From contig NC_071345.1 of NCBI RefSeq assembly GCF_027744825.2, forward strand, positions 4,165,501-4,229,500: a DNA stretch of 64,000 nucleotides, read 5' to 3'. This stretch comes from Synchiropus splendidus (Eukaryota > Chordata > Actinopteri > Syngnathiformes > Callionymidae). A program made the translations under genes and the position numbers. Shown piece after piece: positions 1 to 32,400 of this stretch; position 1 is the first letter of the stretch, and each line of letters starts with the position of its first letter. Under the pieces are notes generated by a model. It did no database searches. It saw only the letters and a program-made list of their open reading frames with translations, and was not told the origin of the DNA.

Positions 1-20628
<20,628 letters not shown>

Positions 20629-20852
20629 GTCCCCCCCCACCCCAGCACAGCCTCCGCCACGCTTCCCCCTAAAGAAGAAGAAAAAAAAAAAAGAGAATCT
20701 CCCGTCACTGCCCAGAGAACTGCACCGCCTGCCCACTGCTGCCCCCTGCTGAACACTCTTCCCACTGCGTCCCCTGGGCGCTGACTTCCTCTCGCAGATT
20801 TTGGGGCCTAGAGATGCTCGAGGCTGTGTGTGTGTGAGTGTTTGCGTTCGCC

Positions 20853-20884
20853 AGCGTGTGTGTGTGTGTGTGTGTGCGTGCATG
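20853..20884. repeat. GT microsatellite in cdc42bpa 3' UTR
   Basis: A run of GT dinucleotides, slightly interrupted towards the 3' end (GTGCGTGCATGTG), just after the cdc42bpa stop region. Confidence 0.9.
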
Positions 20885-21739
20885 TGTGCTTCATAGGAAC
20901 AAGAGCCCCCCAGCAACCCCCTGACTCTTTTTGGTCACGTGACTCCTGGAAAAAAAGAGGATATTGGTGGAAGAGATTTGTACTTGTACATAGGAGCCTC
21001 ATGGTTTTAGGGGACAATATTTTAATTTATTTATCAGTCTTAGTTACGGTAAGGGAGGCTTTCTTTCTCGGGGCCCTTCCCCTCGTTTCGACCCCTGGCT
21101 TCCTCCTTTCGGGTGTCACGCTGAGAAAACTTTAAAATGTATGGGAAAAAAAGCAAGGATTTTCAAGTGCAGTGACTTTATAAGATTTTCAGCAAAAAGC
21201 TATGGAACAGCAGGTGACGTCCTCCGTCAGAGCAACAGCGCCCTCTAGATGTTTGCTGTACAACCAAACCCCTCCCCCCTGCCACAATAATGTAAATAAG
21301 TTGAAAGTAGAGAGTAATATATGACGCTATGAACTCTGAGGCAGACAAATATCCTCTGTGACTCCTTTTCTTTTGCGTGAGTTTGGGGTTTGTTTCTATG
21401 ATTATTATTCACGAGAAGCCATTTTAAACCACTTTAGTTGGATTTGAATTTGTTTTGGGTTTTTTTTTTCATGTACAACACAAGTCGTGTGGTTTTAGTT
21501 TCTCCCCACTTTATCGAGTGAAGAGTGCGCGTGGATGGACACTACTGCCGTGAACACTTCTGTCACACAGTTTGACACACTGAGCTCGTGTTCTCCACTT
21601 TATGCCTTTTATCTTCCCGTGCTCCCCACATCGGCTCCGGTTCCTCTGCCGGACCGGTCGTAACCAAAAACACTAAAAGAGGGAAACTTTCCGCAGCTGT
21701 CGGTGACGAAATGCAGAATGTAACTCACTAAGGAGCAAG

Positions 21740-22385
21740 ATTTTTGAGTCCATGTCGGGTTTTTACCTCTGCTAAATCAAGTCTTAAATCCATGTCGGAG
21801 TTTACCTCCGCTCTTTAAAAACACTAAGAGGAATCTACAAATGCCTCCTGGATCCATGTTCCAAGTCTGGGTCAGGTTTCACTTTGACTGACCTAATGTT
21901 AGATAAATCTGGTAAATACTCTGGAATCCATGTCTGATTTTGCGTGTGATTCACTGATGCCAAACACTAGGTGTATTACTTCAGTTTGATCTGAGTTTAC
22001 GCTGATAAATTATGCGTCCATGCTGGGTTTCACTCGGCGAGATTTTATTCAATCCATTACTGGTTTTACCGTTGCTCTACCGTTATCTTGAAGATGGATC
22101 TGAAATCTGTTCCAGGTTTTACTGTTGGCTGTACTTTACGAACCTGGTGAAGGCCGTCTGATATGTGTCGGGTTTTACTTTTAGTTGTACTACAAAAAGA
22201 TGAATCCAGTAAATATTCCTAACTTCACGGCAGGTTTTACTTTTACTGCACTTGTGTTTAAATCCTGCGGATGCTCAGAAATCCATGACAGGTTTTACTG
22301 TAAGGTATTTGTTTCCGTTTAGCTGTGATTAAACTGTAAAATGATCGAGCCTGGATCCACACCAGGTTTTACTTCATCCCAGTTA
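21740..22385. repeat. Degenerate tandem repeat, unit about 40-90 bp
   Basis: At least ten spaced copies of a motif close to AATCCATGnCAGGTTTTACT are present, near 21750, 21790, 21855, 21927, 22015, 22051, 22103, 22160, 22223, 22279 and 22353. Each is followed by a variable stretch often containing CTnTAC and TAAAT. Unit length varies and the copies have diverged strongly, so the array is old. It lies within the cdc42bpa 3' UTR. Confidence 0.7.
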
Positions 22386-23046
22386 ACACGGATTTAAACT
22401 CGCCTTGAACCCAACTATCTCTTTATCATTCGTTCTCTGTAGAATACTCTGGTTAGAAAGGGAACCATCTTCTGGGGATCATTCCGGCCGAGCTCCACTA
22501 ACTCATTCCGAGTGTTTTTACTTTCCAACTATTCCACTTTGTACGAGGGTGAAGCGTCGCAGCGGGTTGTAATTTCCGAACTGGAGCGAGAGTCTCCTGG
22601 AGCCCGCGTTAAAGCTGGTTGAAGAAACTCAGGAAACAGTGGGAGGCGGAGCAGGGGGGGAAGAAAACGGGTCGACAGAAGGCTCCAGGAGCGACATGGC
22701 GACGAAATCTCTTGTCAAACTCAAACGCCTTCGCATTTCACACGTTCTCTCGGAAACCTCTGTCATATCGTGCTTCACTTTTGTTTTCTAGCTTTGTAAT
22801 AATTTGTACAGTTTTGCATGTTATAGATGTAATCATTTGTTTTTTTTTCGGTTTGTTTTATTTGGACTTGCTTTCTCTTTTTTTAACGGTTTTGGGTGTT
22901 TCATGAGGATAACCCACTACAGGTGATGTAGATTCCTTTTGCACAAGAATATTTAAGGTGTAAGGTCAAAACAAAAGCGATGTAATGAAACTGGCTGCCG
23001 CACTCGTGCGGACAGAGCTCATATTAACCCGACTCCGATGTATTTC

Positions 23047-23052
23047 AATAAA
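23047..23052 (+). terminator. cdc42bpa: Poly(A) signal of cdc42bpa
   Basis: Canonical AATAAA, followed about 20 nt later by T-rich DNA (TGTCCTTCTTTTAT). It is the first clear canonical signal found after the stop codon, giving a 3' UTR of about 2.4 kb. Confidence 0.65.
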
Positions 23053-23097
23053 GCGGAGGGCTGTTACCACTCGTCTGTCCTTCTTTTATATAAAACC

Positions 23098-23103
23098 TTT
23101 ATT
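23098..23103 (-). terminator. fzd3: Poly(A) signal of fzd3
   Basis: TTTATT on the plus strand reads AATAAA on the minus strand. It is about 310 nt past the fzd3 stop and 45 bp from the opposing cdc42bpa signal, so the two transcripts end against or over each other. Confidence 0.6.
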
Positions 23104-23414
23104 CAAAAAGAGAGTCAAACAAACAACATGGCGCATCTGTGGGAGCAGCTATGTACAAGTAAGGACACGTTATTGGGAACATGAAGCGATAATGGACCGG
23201 TTTGTAAGGCAGAAGTCTGGACTCGCTTTCGTCCTCACTGTGTCTCCTTTAAATGAAGGAATGTTCTGTGAAAAATCAGCAGGTTTAAATAACAAGTCTG
23301 GCCTGTTCCACTTGTGTCTCTTCGAGTCTGCATCAAACAGTCCTTGGGGTCGACGCCGAAGCTGTCTGAACATTCTGAGGAGCATGTTAAAGGGAAGGAT
23401 CGGCGGCTCTGGGC

Positions 23415-23667
23415 TCAGGCGGCGTCCTCCTCCATCACGCGGTGGATGCCGTTGCCGGGTGCGGCCAGCACCGCCTGGGCGGTGGAGCTGAGGTCTCGGA
23501 TGCTGCTGTGCCGCGACTGGCTGTCCAGCCTCTGTGTGGAACTGTGGCGGGACAGAGAGTCCAGCCGACCCGTGCTGCAGTGGCGCGTCTCCGACGGGTC
23601 TTTGAGACGTGGGAGGCTGCCGTAAGGGAGCAGGTCATCGACTGGGCGGAAGCTGGACGCTGTGTAT
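23415..23667 (-). CDS. fzd3: fzd3 last coding exon
   Basis: Acceptor ACTCCAG at the right edge. Encodes [20 protein letters not shown], a duplicated [20 protein letters not shown] segment, and ends HRVMEEDAA with TGA at 23415-23417. It is somewhat longer than the mammalian end because of the repeated Arg-Leu-Asp-Ser block. Confidence 0.94.
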
Positions 23668-26459
23668 CTGGAGTCAGGAGAGGAGACGACCCTTAAATCT
23701 GCAGCCTTCACTTCAGTTAAACTAGATCAGTAAATATGGTTGGCTTCATTTTTCTTCAATGGAGCCAGTTAAAAATTCCACATCCATGCCAGGTCTGGTT
23801 GGTTTCAGACGCCACTAGATGGCACTCTAATGTTGGCATCGAAAAACTATGCCCATGAATCACCACATCACTTTAAAACGTAGAGCGCCACCTTCTGAAA
23901 AAGATGACTCCGTTCAAAGAAATCCAATCAGTTCATCACAAATCCCCATCAGATTTTACTTTTGCTAAATCAAACAAGGTCCGTTCCTCTGCTGCTAGTT
24001 TAATTGACGTGGTCGTCTAGAAACACTGAAATTTGGCAGCTTAACTGACCGGAACGTTCCGTAATCCCTGATTATGCATTTTACGTCCAAATAAATCAGA
24101 AAGCCACTGCAAATAGTAAAGTCCATTCCAGGTTTTCACCACTGGAATGAATGTTTGTGAGCCGTTCCTAAATCCGTCTCGGGTCTTACAGTGTGGTGCA
24201 CTCACCGCCCGTCTCTGGAGCGCTGCAGGCTGCCGTGGTAGCTGCTGGCCTTGGACCGGCCGCTGCGGACCGAGCCGGCCCGGCTGGTGCTGCCGCTGGG
24301 CGGCTCATCCAGCATGGCCAGGTGGGTGGAGGAAGCGTGGGTGGAGGTGCCCTGGGTGGAGGTGCCCCGGGACTTGCGGACGATGGGCGTGTTGGGGTCC
24401 CGCAGCAGCAGCTGGGCGAAGTCCGGCTCCTGGAGGACCTGGCGGCTCTCGTTGACCATCCCGCTGCGGGGGGAGGACGACGGGGGGAGGGAGGGGGAGG
24501 AGAAGGGAGGCAGGGTCAGTTGGAGGAGGGAGGGCAGGGAGAGGGGGAAGGTGGAGGCCCGGTGGAGGAGGGGAGGTGGGGGGGAACAGCCAGTGGGAGA
24601 CAGGGTTAGCGCTCTGAGTTTGGAAGGGGGGCGAGGGGTGCAGAGGGGGGCGTGTTCAGTGTCCACTTCCTGCTCTCAGGTCACATGACCCTCCCGCACC
24701 AGTCTGAGGTGACACACGTATGTATTGCTGTCCTTATGGGGACGTCTCACTGGTCTCCCCAGCCTCTCAGCCTCAGCCCTAAACCTGACTAGGACTGAAA
24801 CCCAAAACCTCAAATTCAGGCTTAACCTCATGGGGTCCTGCAAGATGGACCCCACGAAGGCATACGGTCCTCAAAAAGACAGTGTCTTGTCAAGAATTGG
24901 TCCCCACTAGGCAGGATAAACTAGTGATGGGTCGGTGAGGTATCATGAAACAGTACTGCAGAGTTGATGAAACAGTGTTGTGGTGTTCAGAGGCCACTAG
25001 ATGGCGCTCTTGGTTTCGAAATGATGTGAGGTTTCATTGAATTTGTTGTTCCAGTCCAAACGTTTTACAGCAGACAGCGCCCTCTGGTGGCCTCTGGACA
25101 CTGTTTCATGAAACCTCACCAACCTTATGATACTGTGTCATGAGACCTCAGCTACCCATCACTAGGATAAACAAGTACACACACACACACAGGTCGACGT
25201 ACTCTTTGCGTCTTTTGCCGTGGAAGAAGCTGGCCCACTCGAAACAGGTCTTCTTGCTGCCGACCCAGAAGACTGAGGGGATTCCGACGACCAGCATCAT
25301 CAGGTACTTGATCAGAAACAGGGCCAGGTCCGGGCGACTGGTGCTCTCCACCTGGGCTCAGACACAGGAAGAAAGAAGCGTGAATCACCGCGTGTTCACG
25401 TGGGCGGATCGGACCACACGGGGCTTGTTCGCCCACTTGTGGCCCCCGGCGGGAGTGAGTGTGTGTGAGTGTCAGTGTGTGTGAGTACTACACAATGTGG
25501 AGCTGCAGAAGCACAATGTGAAGCAGAGAACAGGCTCAGGATTGATAGAATAAATGAGGAGGCGAGTGGGAGGAGGAGGGATTGAAAGCGAAGTCAAACA
25601 AGTGCAGACACACAGCAGCACAACAGATGGGTGTAGCACAAGCGCAGCTACAACATCCCTCCTCCGCGTGCAGCTTCAGGTGGGAGTGGAGGAGCTGACA
25701 GGAAGTGACAGCAGCACAGGAGAGAATGATCATCACAGCCTGGGCTCAGGTGGTGTAAGTAAATCTGATCAGGTGACTGTGTCGGGAAGGTACGGGACCA
25801 CAGGTGGTGCTGCTCTGTACCTGGTAGGGGCAGGGGATGTGGTAGTCCCGGCACCGCTCCTGCACCCAGGTGGTCTCCCAGGTGGGCCGGTGGCTGCTCT
25901 CGTACAGGTAGCAGGCCAGCACGGTCAGCAGCGGCACCAGGTAGAGCACGGAGAAGACCCCGATGCGGATCATGAACTTGACCAGCTTCTCCTGGTTCTC
26001 CTTCTCCAGAGGGATCTCCATGCGGACCCGGTTCAGCGCCGCGATCCCTGCCAGCAGCAGCGCCACCCCCACCTGGAGAGGTCAAAGGTCAGAGCAAGCC
26101 AAGGAAGTGCCTGGAGAAAAAGCGGCTCCTCACCACCACGTCGACGCCCAGCGGCGCCAGCAGGAACCAGCGCAGTGCCGACAGGTTGTACAGGCCCACG
26201 AAGCACACGCCGCTGACGCCGTCGCCTTCGATCTTGTTCATGGCCAGCAGCGCGACCGTGAGCACCCCGGGGATCCCCCAGGCGCAGGCGTGGAACAGCA
26301 GCGCCTTCTTCTCGATGGCCTCGCTGCCCCACTTGGGGACGGCGGCCAGGAACCAGGTGATGGTCAGGATGACCCACCAGACGCTGCCGGCCATGGTGAA
26401 GAAGTAGAGCACCATGAAGAGGAGGGTGCAGGCCTGCAGGGCGGAGCAGGGGTCAGTGA

Positions 26460-26496
<37 letters not shown>

Positions 26497-29400
26497 TGAC
26501 TGAGTCCCTTCCAACCTCACCTTGTTGTGGGAGCCCTGAGTCACAGTCGAAGCTCGGAACCTGCCAGGAGCGGCAGCGTTGCACGAGACTCTGTCCTCCA
26601 GCAGGAAGCCCAGGAAGAAGACCAGCGACACCATCATGTAGCAGACAGCGTAGAAGATGATGGGCCGCTCGGGGTAGCGGAAGCGGGACACGTCGATGAG
26701 GAAGGTGAGGAAGGTGAAGAGCGTGGCCGAGAGGCAGACGATGGAGACCACGCCGATGAAGTAGCGGGCGAAGCTCAGCTCCTCGCGGGTGAAGTACATG
26801 TTGGGGCATGGAGGCGAGCAGTCGCGCACGCCCATGAAGGAGTAGCCCAGTTCCGGCTCGATCTTCAGCTCCCGCGGGCACCAGAAGCCGTAGTCCCGTT
26901 GGACGGCGGCCGGGGACTCGGTGGCTTCCGAGACGGAGAGCAGGTCGACACGTCGAGGGTAGGGCTCGTCACAGTCAGGGAACCTGGGCGGGAAACAAGA
27001 GTGGTGAGGAGGTCGCGGAGGGCGGGTCACAGCTGGGAGCGCTTCTTGTCCCGACCTGTTGCAGTCCATCTCCTCGGGCCAGCTGACCCCGAACATGTCC
27101 ATGAGTTTGTAGCAGTCGCTCTTGGCCTGCAGGCAGAGGCGGCGGCACGGCAGCGTCATGCGGCCGTACTCGGTGCAGACGGGGGCGTAGAGCGCGCACA
27201 GGAACATGCGCAGGTCCGGCGAGCACTGCAGGTTGACCATGGGGTGGAAGGGCTGCGGACACACAGGAGACCTCGGTGAAGACCATTGACCCGACACGCT
27301 GACAGGGACAGACTGTTGCTCCAAGTTGGAAATGTGGGCCAGTGTTGGGGGGGCAGGACAAAGAGAGCAATGGAGCAGAACATCTGACAGTTTCTGGAGA
27401 TGAGTTTAAAAACAACACTGGCCCCATTCCTCATAATCCCTCCAACCTCCGGGACACACACTGCTGACAGGGCCATTGTGCAGCGGGCCGGACCACGCTG
27501 CGACTGACGGACGGACGGAGAAATGCCAGCGGAAGTATATTGAACGCCTTTGCCAGGAGGCGCTTGTGAGTGCAGGGAGTCTGTGCGGGGTGTTCATATG
27601 CTAATGTCTGCGGAGCACGGCTGCCATTAACCTGCACCTTTGTGTGACAGAAAGTCTCCAGCCACACCCCTCCAGAGCAGCCCCCCTCCCCCCAAATTTA
27701 AATGTTAGCAGAGGGGATATGAAGGAGGAAGGGTCCGTGTGTTTGCTCAAACCTTCAGTGTGTTTGTCAAGCAGATTCTGCTTTGTTCTGAATCAAGACA
27801 AAGACATTTCGGAAGAATTTTCAGTCTTGACATGAGCCGAATTAAAGCCACCCTGCGGCTGCGGAGCAGCTGTGAGGTTTGAGGGAATGAGGTTTTCTTC
27901 ACTTCCCTTCTAGGATTTTTAAGGACACGATGGACGCACAAGAGTTCAGAATACATCCACCGTACCTGAGATAAATATTCATATCTAAACTCTTTTGATG
28001 AAGCTCTTTTTGTCCAGACTCCTCGCTACATCATTCGCTTCAAAGAAACGTCAGGTCTGGAAAGGCTCCTAGAGTTTAGCTCAAAGTTTTGCACACAGAA
28101 CACAATGGGAACAATTCACTGTGTGCATCAACTGTAAAGGAATTAATACAAACTAAAACTAAATATTTACTGGGTCACATACAAGCACATTTGTACACAA
28201 TATTTCAGTATCTACATGACAGTCATTTAATTATAAATAAAAACGGAAATATATGCTAATATGACTCAGCAGGAGTCAGTAAAAGTGTAAAATATTTCAT
28301 ATTTCATAATATTTAATAAAGAAAAATAAAAAATACACCGGACAAAAATGTACTGAAAAAATGTTTACAATAAATCTTTTTGAATTGAATATTAAAAAAA
28401 TATAATCTGGAATAATTTGAACATTTGTGATAATAAGAATAGCTAATAAATGTTTTTAATATCATAAACAATGTTATATATGACATATTTATTACATTAA
28501 CTACTTTGATTAAATATGATTTAATTTACATAATTTAAATTCCACTCAGGAAAATGAAATGTACAAAAATATTGTATCTACAAACCAAAAAACTAAAATT
28601 AACAAATGCATGTCAAAACTAAATATGAAGAATATGTTTTCGAATGTTTTCACATGCATTTGCAATTTATGAAAAAAAAGAGAGCATGAAAAATTTTTTT
28701 TTTTAAATAAAAAAAAAATTCTAAAATAAAAATAACCAAGACACAATATAACACAACCTCATCCATTATGAAAAAAAAAAAAATAATAACTAAAAATAAA
28801 AATAATGCAGGACACCATTCTGCCAGTTTGCGTCTCTTACTGAGGTCATATACCACGAGAGAGGCGTCGCCGCAGCGCCTCATTTTCTCAGCAATAAACC
28901 ACTTTAGGTGAGTTTGCACGCCTGTCATAACTGAGATCAATCAACCCGTGATCGAATCACTTCTGCACAAATGGAGTCATCACGTTTCGCTGAGCATCAC
29001 TTTACAGTGACATCATACTCCGGGAATGTGAGTCGCCGTGACCCCGAACGACCGCGACGCATGCAATATCCACCCTGCAGAACCAAGACAGCAAAACAAG
29101 GTTCTTTAAACATTTGTGGAAATTCAACGTGAAATGCTTCCGTCACATGACACACAACCTAATTCACCACACATGCACTGGTTTCATCCGGTTGTTCTAT
29201 TTTTTTTAATCATATAATAATGAAGACGTTTCTTTCTTCGCACATCTCTCACGTCCCGTGACTTTAGGCAGCACTAGGCCGGACCTTTTTTGGAATGTGA
29301 GATGCCAGTCACATGACCAAAATCTCTTCACTTAGAGTAAGACAATGAGATTAAAAGAAAAATACATTAGGCTGATTTCTTAAAATCAAATAAACGTTGC

Positions 29401-32400
29401 CACTGTGCTGTGTTTGTTTCTCGAGGCCCGAGAGTCAAATGTAAAGTAACCAGCGAGAAGCTCGGTAACAAGGAATAAAATGTCACTTATATTGTTTTAA
29501 AAGGTGAAAGACAGATGGATGCAAACCAAAAATAACTTTAAGAAGCATTTGTTTTTTAAACGTATTATGTTATTTGTGAAATACAAATAGTTGCTGGGTC
29601 ACACACAAGCACATTTGTATGCAAAATTAATCTCTACATGAAAATGATTAAATTATCATGTAAATAAATGCTAATATGATTCAGCAAAAGTGTAAAACAT
29701 TTCAGATTTCACAAGATTTAATGAAGAAAAAGAAAAATACACAGGACAAAAATGTACTAAAAAATGTGTTTACATTAAATTTGATAATATTTTTAGAAAA
29801 CACATTAAAAATAATAGGAAATAATTTGAACATTTGAAGGGTCAACACAATATTAACAGAAATTATGTGATAATAAGAATAGCAAATGAATATTTTTAAC
29901 ATTATAAATAATGCTATATATATGCTATAATACTAACTTTAACAAACACGTGTCTTTTTAAGTGTATTGTATGTTATTTAGAAACAAAACTGAAGGCTTT
30001 GTTTTCAGTGTTCTGTGTTTCAGATCTAACACGTAGAATTCTGGCTCGACTGCTGCCCACACACTCTTGAATTGTTGTGTAAATGTGTTCTGAGGGCAGC
30101 CAGATCAGGTGAACGTTTATTTTTAAGTAAAATGACAAAGAAAGAAGACAGCATATTTCTGCAGTTATTCTTCAGTCTCATGCCTTTCGGTGGCCACCCC
30201 ATCCATACTTTCTTGACAACATGTCAGCTCTAGTCCTGCATCTTTCCTGACATGACTTCCTACATTAGTGACCAACTCAAACATGATCTAACTCAGCTAA
30301 AGTGAACTTCCATCTCTGCTCTCCTGCTGTTTTGGCGCCCGCAGGCCACCGATCCGCTCCACGGAACACAGTGTGCCGAGCCACGAACGCGGAGAATCTT
30401 GGAGCACAACGGTTGAATAAATATAAAAGCGGCGAGTGGCACTGATCTACTTACAATAAACTGCTCGTCCTATTCATCGCGTTGCTATTTATCTATTTTT
30501 ACACTCCATCATCCATCCATCCACCCACCCACCTCCCATCCTCCACCTACTTCAGCTTTATTGCAGCCGAGTCTTCCTGCTGGACGGAACATATGGCTCT
30601 GGCCAGCAGCAGCCCAAACAAACATCTTGCAGCCAACGGGGGTTTAAGTGTTAATGGTCACGCTGCAAACAGCTGCTGAGCCACTGGACCACATTTCTCC
30701 TGCAGCACAGGCTTGACTAATGATTCACGCTGGAGGCAGAGACTCTAAAATGTCATTCAATCTCACTGCTACGGTCATTAGATATTCATGGAATTGTGCT
30801 GGAGATCATCGACCAGACGCTGCCGCAGTGTCAGCCACATGATCACATCTCAGATGTACTGATATATGAGGAACAGAACTGTTAGGTCTTCTTCATGAAA
30901 TTCCTTTTGATGACCCTCTAGTTTCTGATGGCAGAATGAGGTAAACATTGTTCCTCCTACTGCTGTGGAGGTATAAATATTTATAATATCTATGGTAATT
31001 CACAACAAGACATCGACGGGCATCATGAAAAATGCATGTTGCAATACGATCTATGCCTTCGCGGTGTAGCAGGAAAGGAGTCTCACTGGGCGACGGCTTA
31101 AATCCAATAAACAGTGTAGATTAGCTCGCAACAATATACCAGAACTGGTTTGGCAATGTCACCGATTGGTCGCCTCAAAACTATAGTGCAGCTGAATAAT
31201 TTTTTATCTGAAACTAGGCAGCTAAACTGAGCACTCGGACGGATTCAGTGTTGGTGCAACGTTATGATGCTCTGGTATTTAGGAAAAAAAAAGTCATTGC
31301 TAACATCTTAGGTGCATCAGGTTGACCTCAATACACCATCTCAAATGGAAACCTACATGACAGGCTTTTAGCTCAAGGGGCGTCTAGGCATCCTGAGGAC
31401 ACCCTAAACTGCAAAACGTGAAGAATTGGTCGTCCTGAATTTTTCAGATTTTCATTAAAAGGGTGTTTCTGCCTGATAATTTCACTGAATATGAGCAAAA
31501 TCAAAAGCTTTTACCCTTCTCAAACCTTTGAAGCTTCGCCATCCCGGGCGCCATATTTGTTTACTCCCTGTTTCAAAAGCCTATTAAAAAGGTGACACTA
31601 AGAAGCTACCGACCTCTGACAAGATATTTAAAATATAAACAGAGGATATGGTCAAAAGCACATAGTGAAATACATCACGTAAGCTTGCCATTATATTCAC
31701 CACCCAATGAAGGACAGGCCTCCGTGTGCTGACATGAGCTGACGTTAAAAAAACAATCCATCTATGTCGATCAATGTTAAGAAGCTCCTCCAGGTCTTTC
31801 CACTGCTCCACCAGCACCAAGCAAACGTCACTAACATATCAACAAGCAACGACTCTAACACAAACAAAAATCAGCAGATCAATTAGCAACGCTTTTGTTG
31901 ACTCATTTTGATAGTCTCTCTGGAACAAAACATCACATTCATGTTGTGGACATAAATTCGCCTCATTAACATACGTGTATAATTTTTGGGTTAAAACCCA
32001 ACGTTGTCCCATTGACAACTCTGGTGACCTCAGTTTCACCTCCCTGCAGATTCAGGATTATACAGTGTTTTTGAATGAGATCAAGATGGATGTGATATTA
32101 ATTATTAACCCCCCCCCCCAACTCCTCCCGCTAATCTGGCGAAGGTCGCCCAAACATGGCTGAAGACCTCCCTAATTGCAGGAGTAATTACTTTTTAATG
32201 AAAGCTTTGAGAAGCTGCTGGAACGCGGTGACTGATGAATTGCTGACAAAGAAGCTGGTGACGAACCTCCAGGTCACCTCTCTTCCCAGCATCCCCCCTG
32301 TTTCTTATCCCCCCGTGCTTTTTTCACTTCTAGTGCCACTGCAATTCCCCGAATTTTCAAGCTTAGAGTCCTGGCAACGGGTGATGCATCAGAGGAGGAG

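Larger units (their letters stand above)
20629..23072 (+). other. cdc42bpa: 3' UTR of cdc42bpa
   Basis: No coding sequence. It starts after the TGA at 20628 and probably ends after the AATAAA at 23047-23052. It contains a GT repeat near 20857-20876, AT-rich elements near 21018 (ATTTTAATTTATTTATC), and a block of degenerate tandem repeats at 21740-22385. Whether the full 2.4 kb is transcribed as one UTR is inferred from the absence of an earlier clear AATAAA. Confidence 0.7.

Noticed and set aside
26527..27279. A 250-codon plus-strand open frame over the fzd3 exons
   Set aside because: It is antisense to well-supported fzd3 coding sequence in GC-rich DNA; His/Gly/Arg-rich composition and no family resemblance mark it as a shadow.
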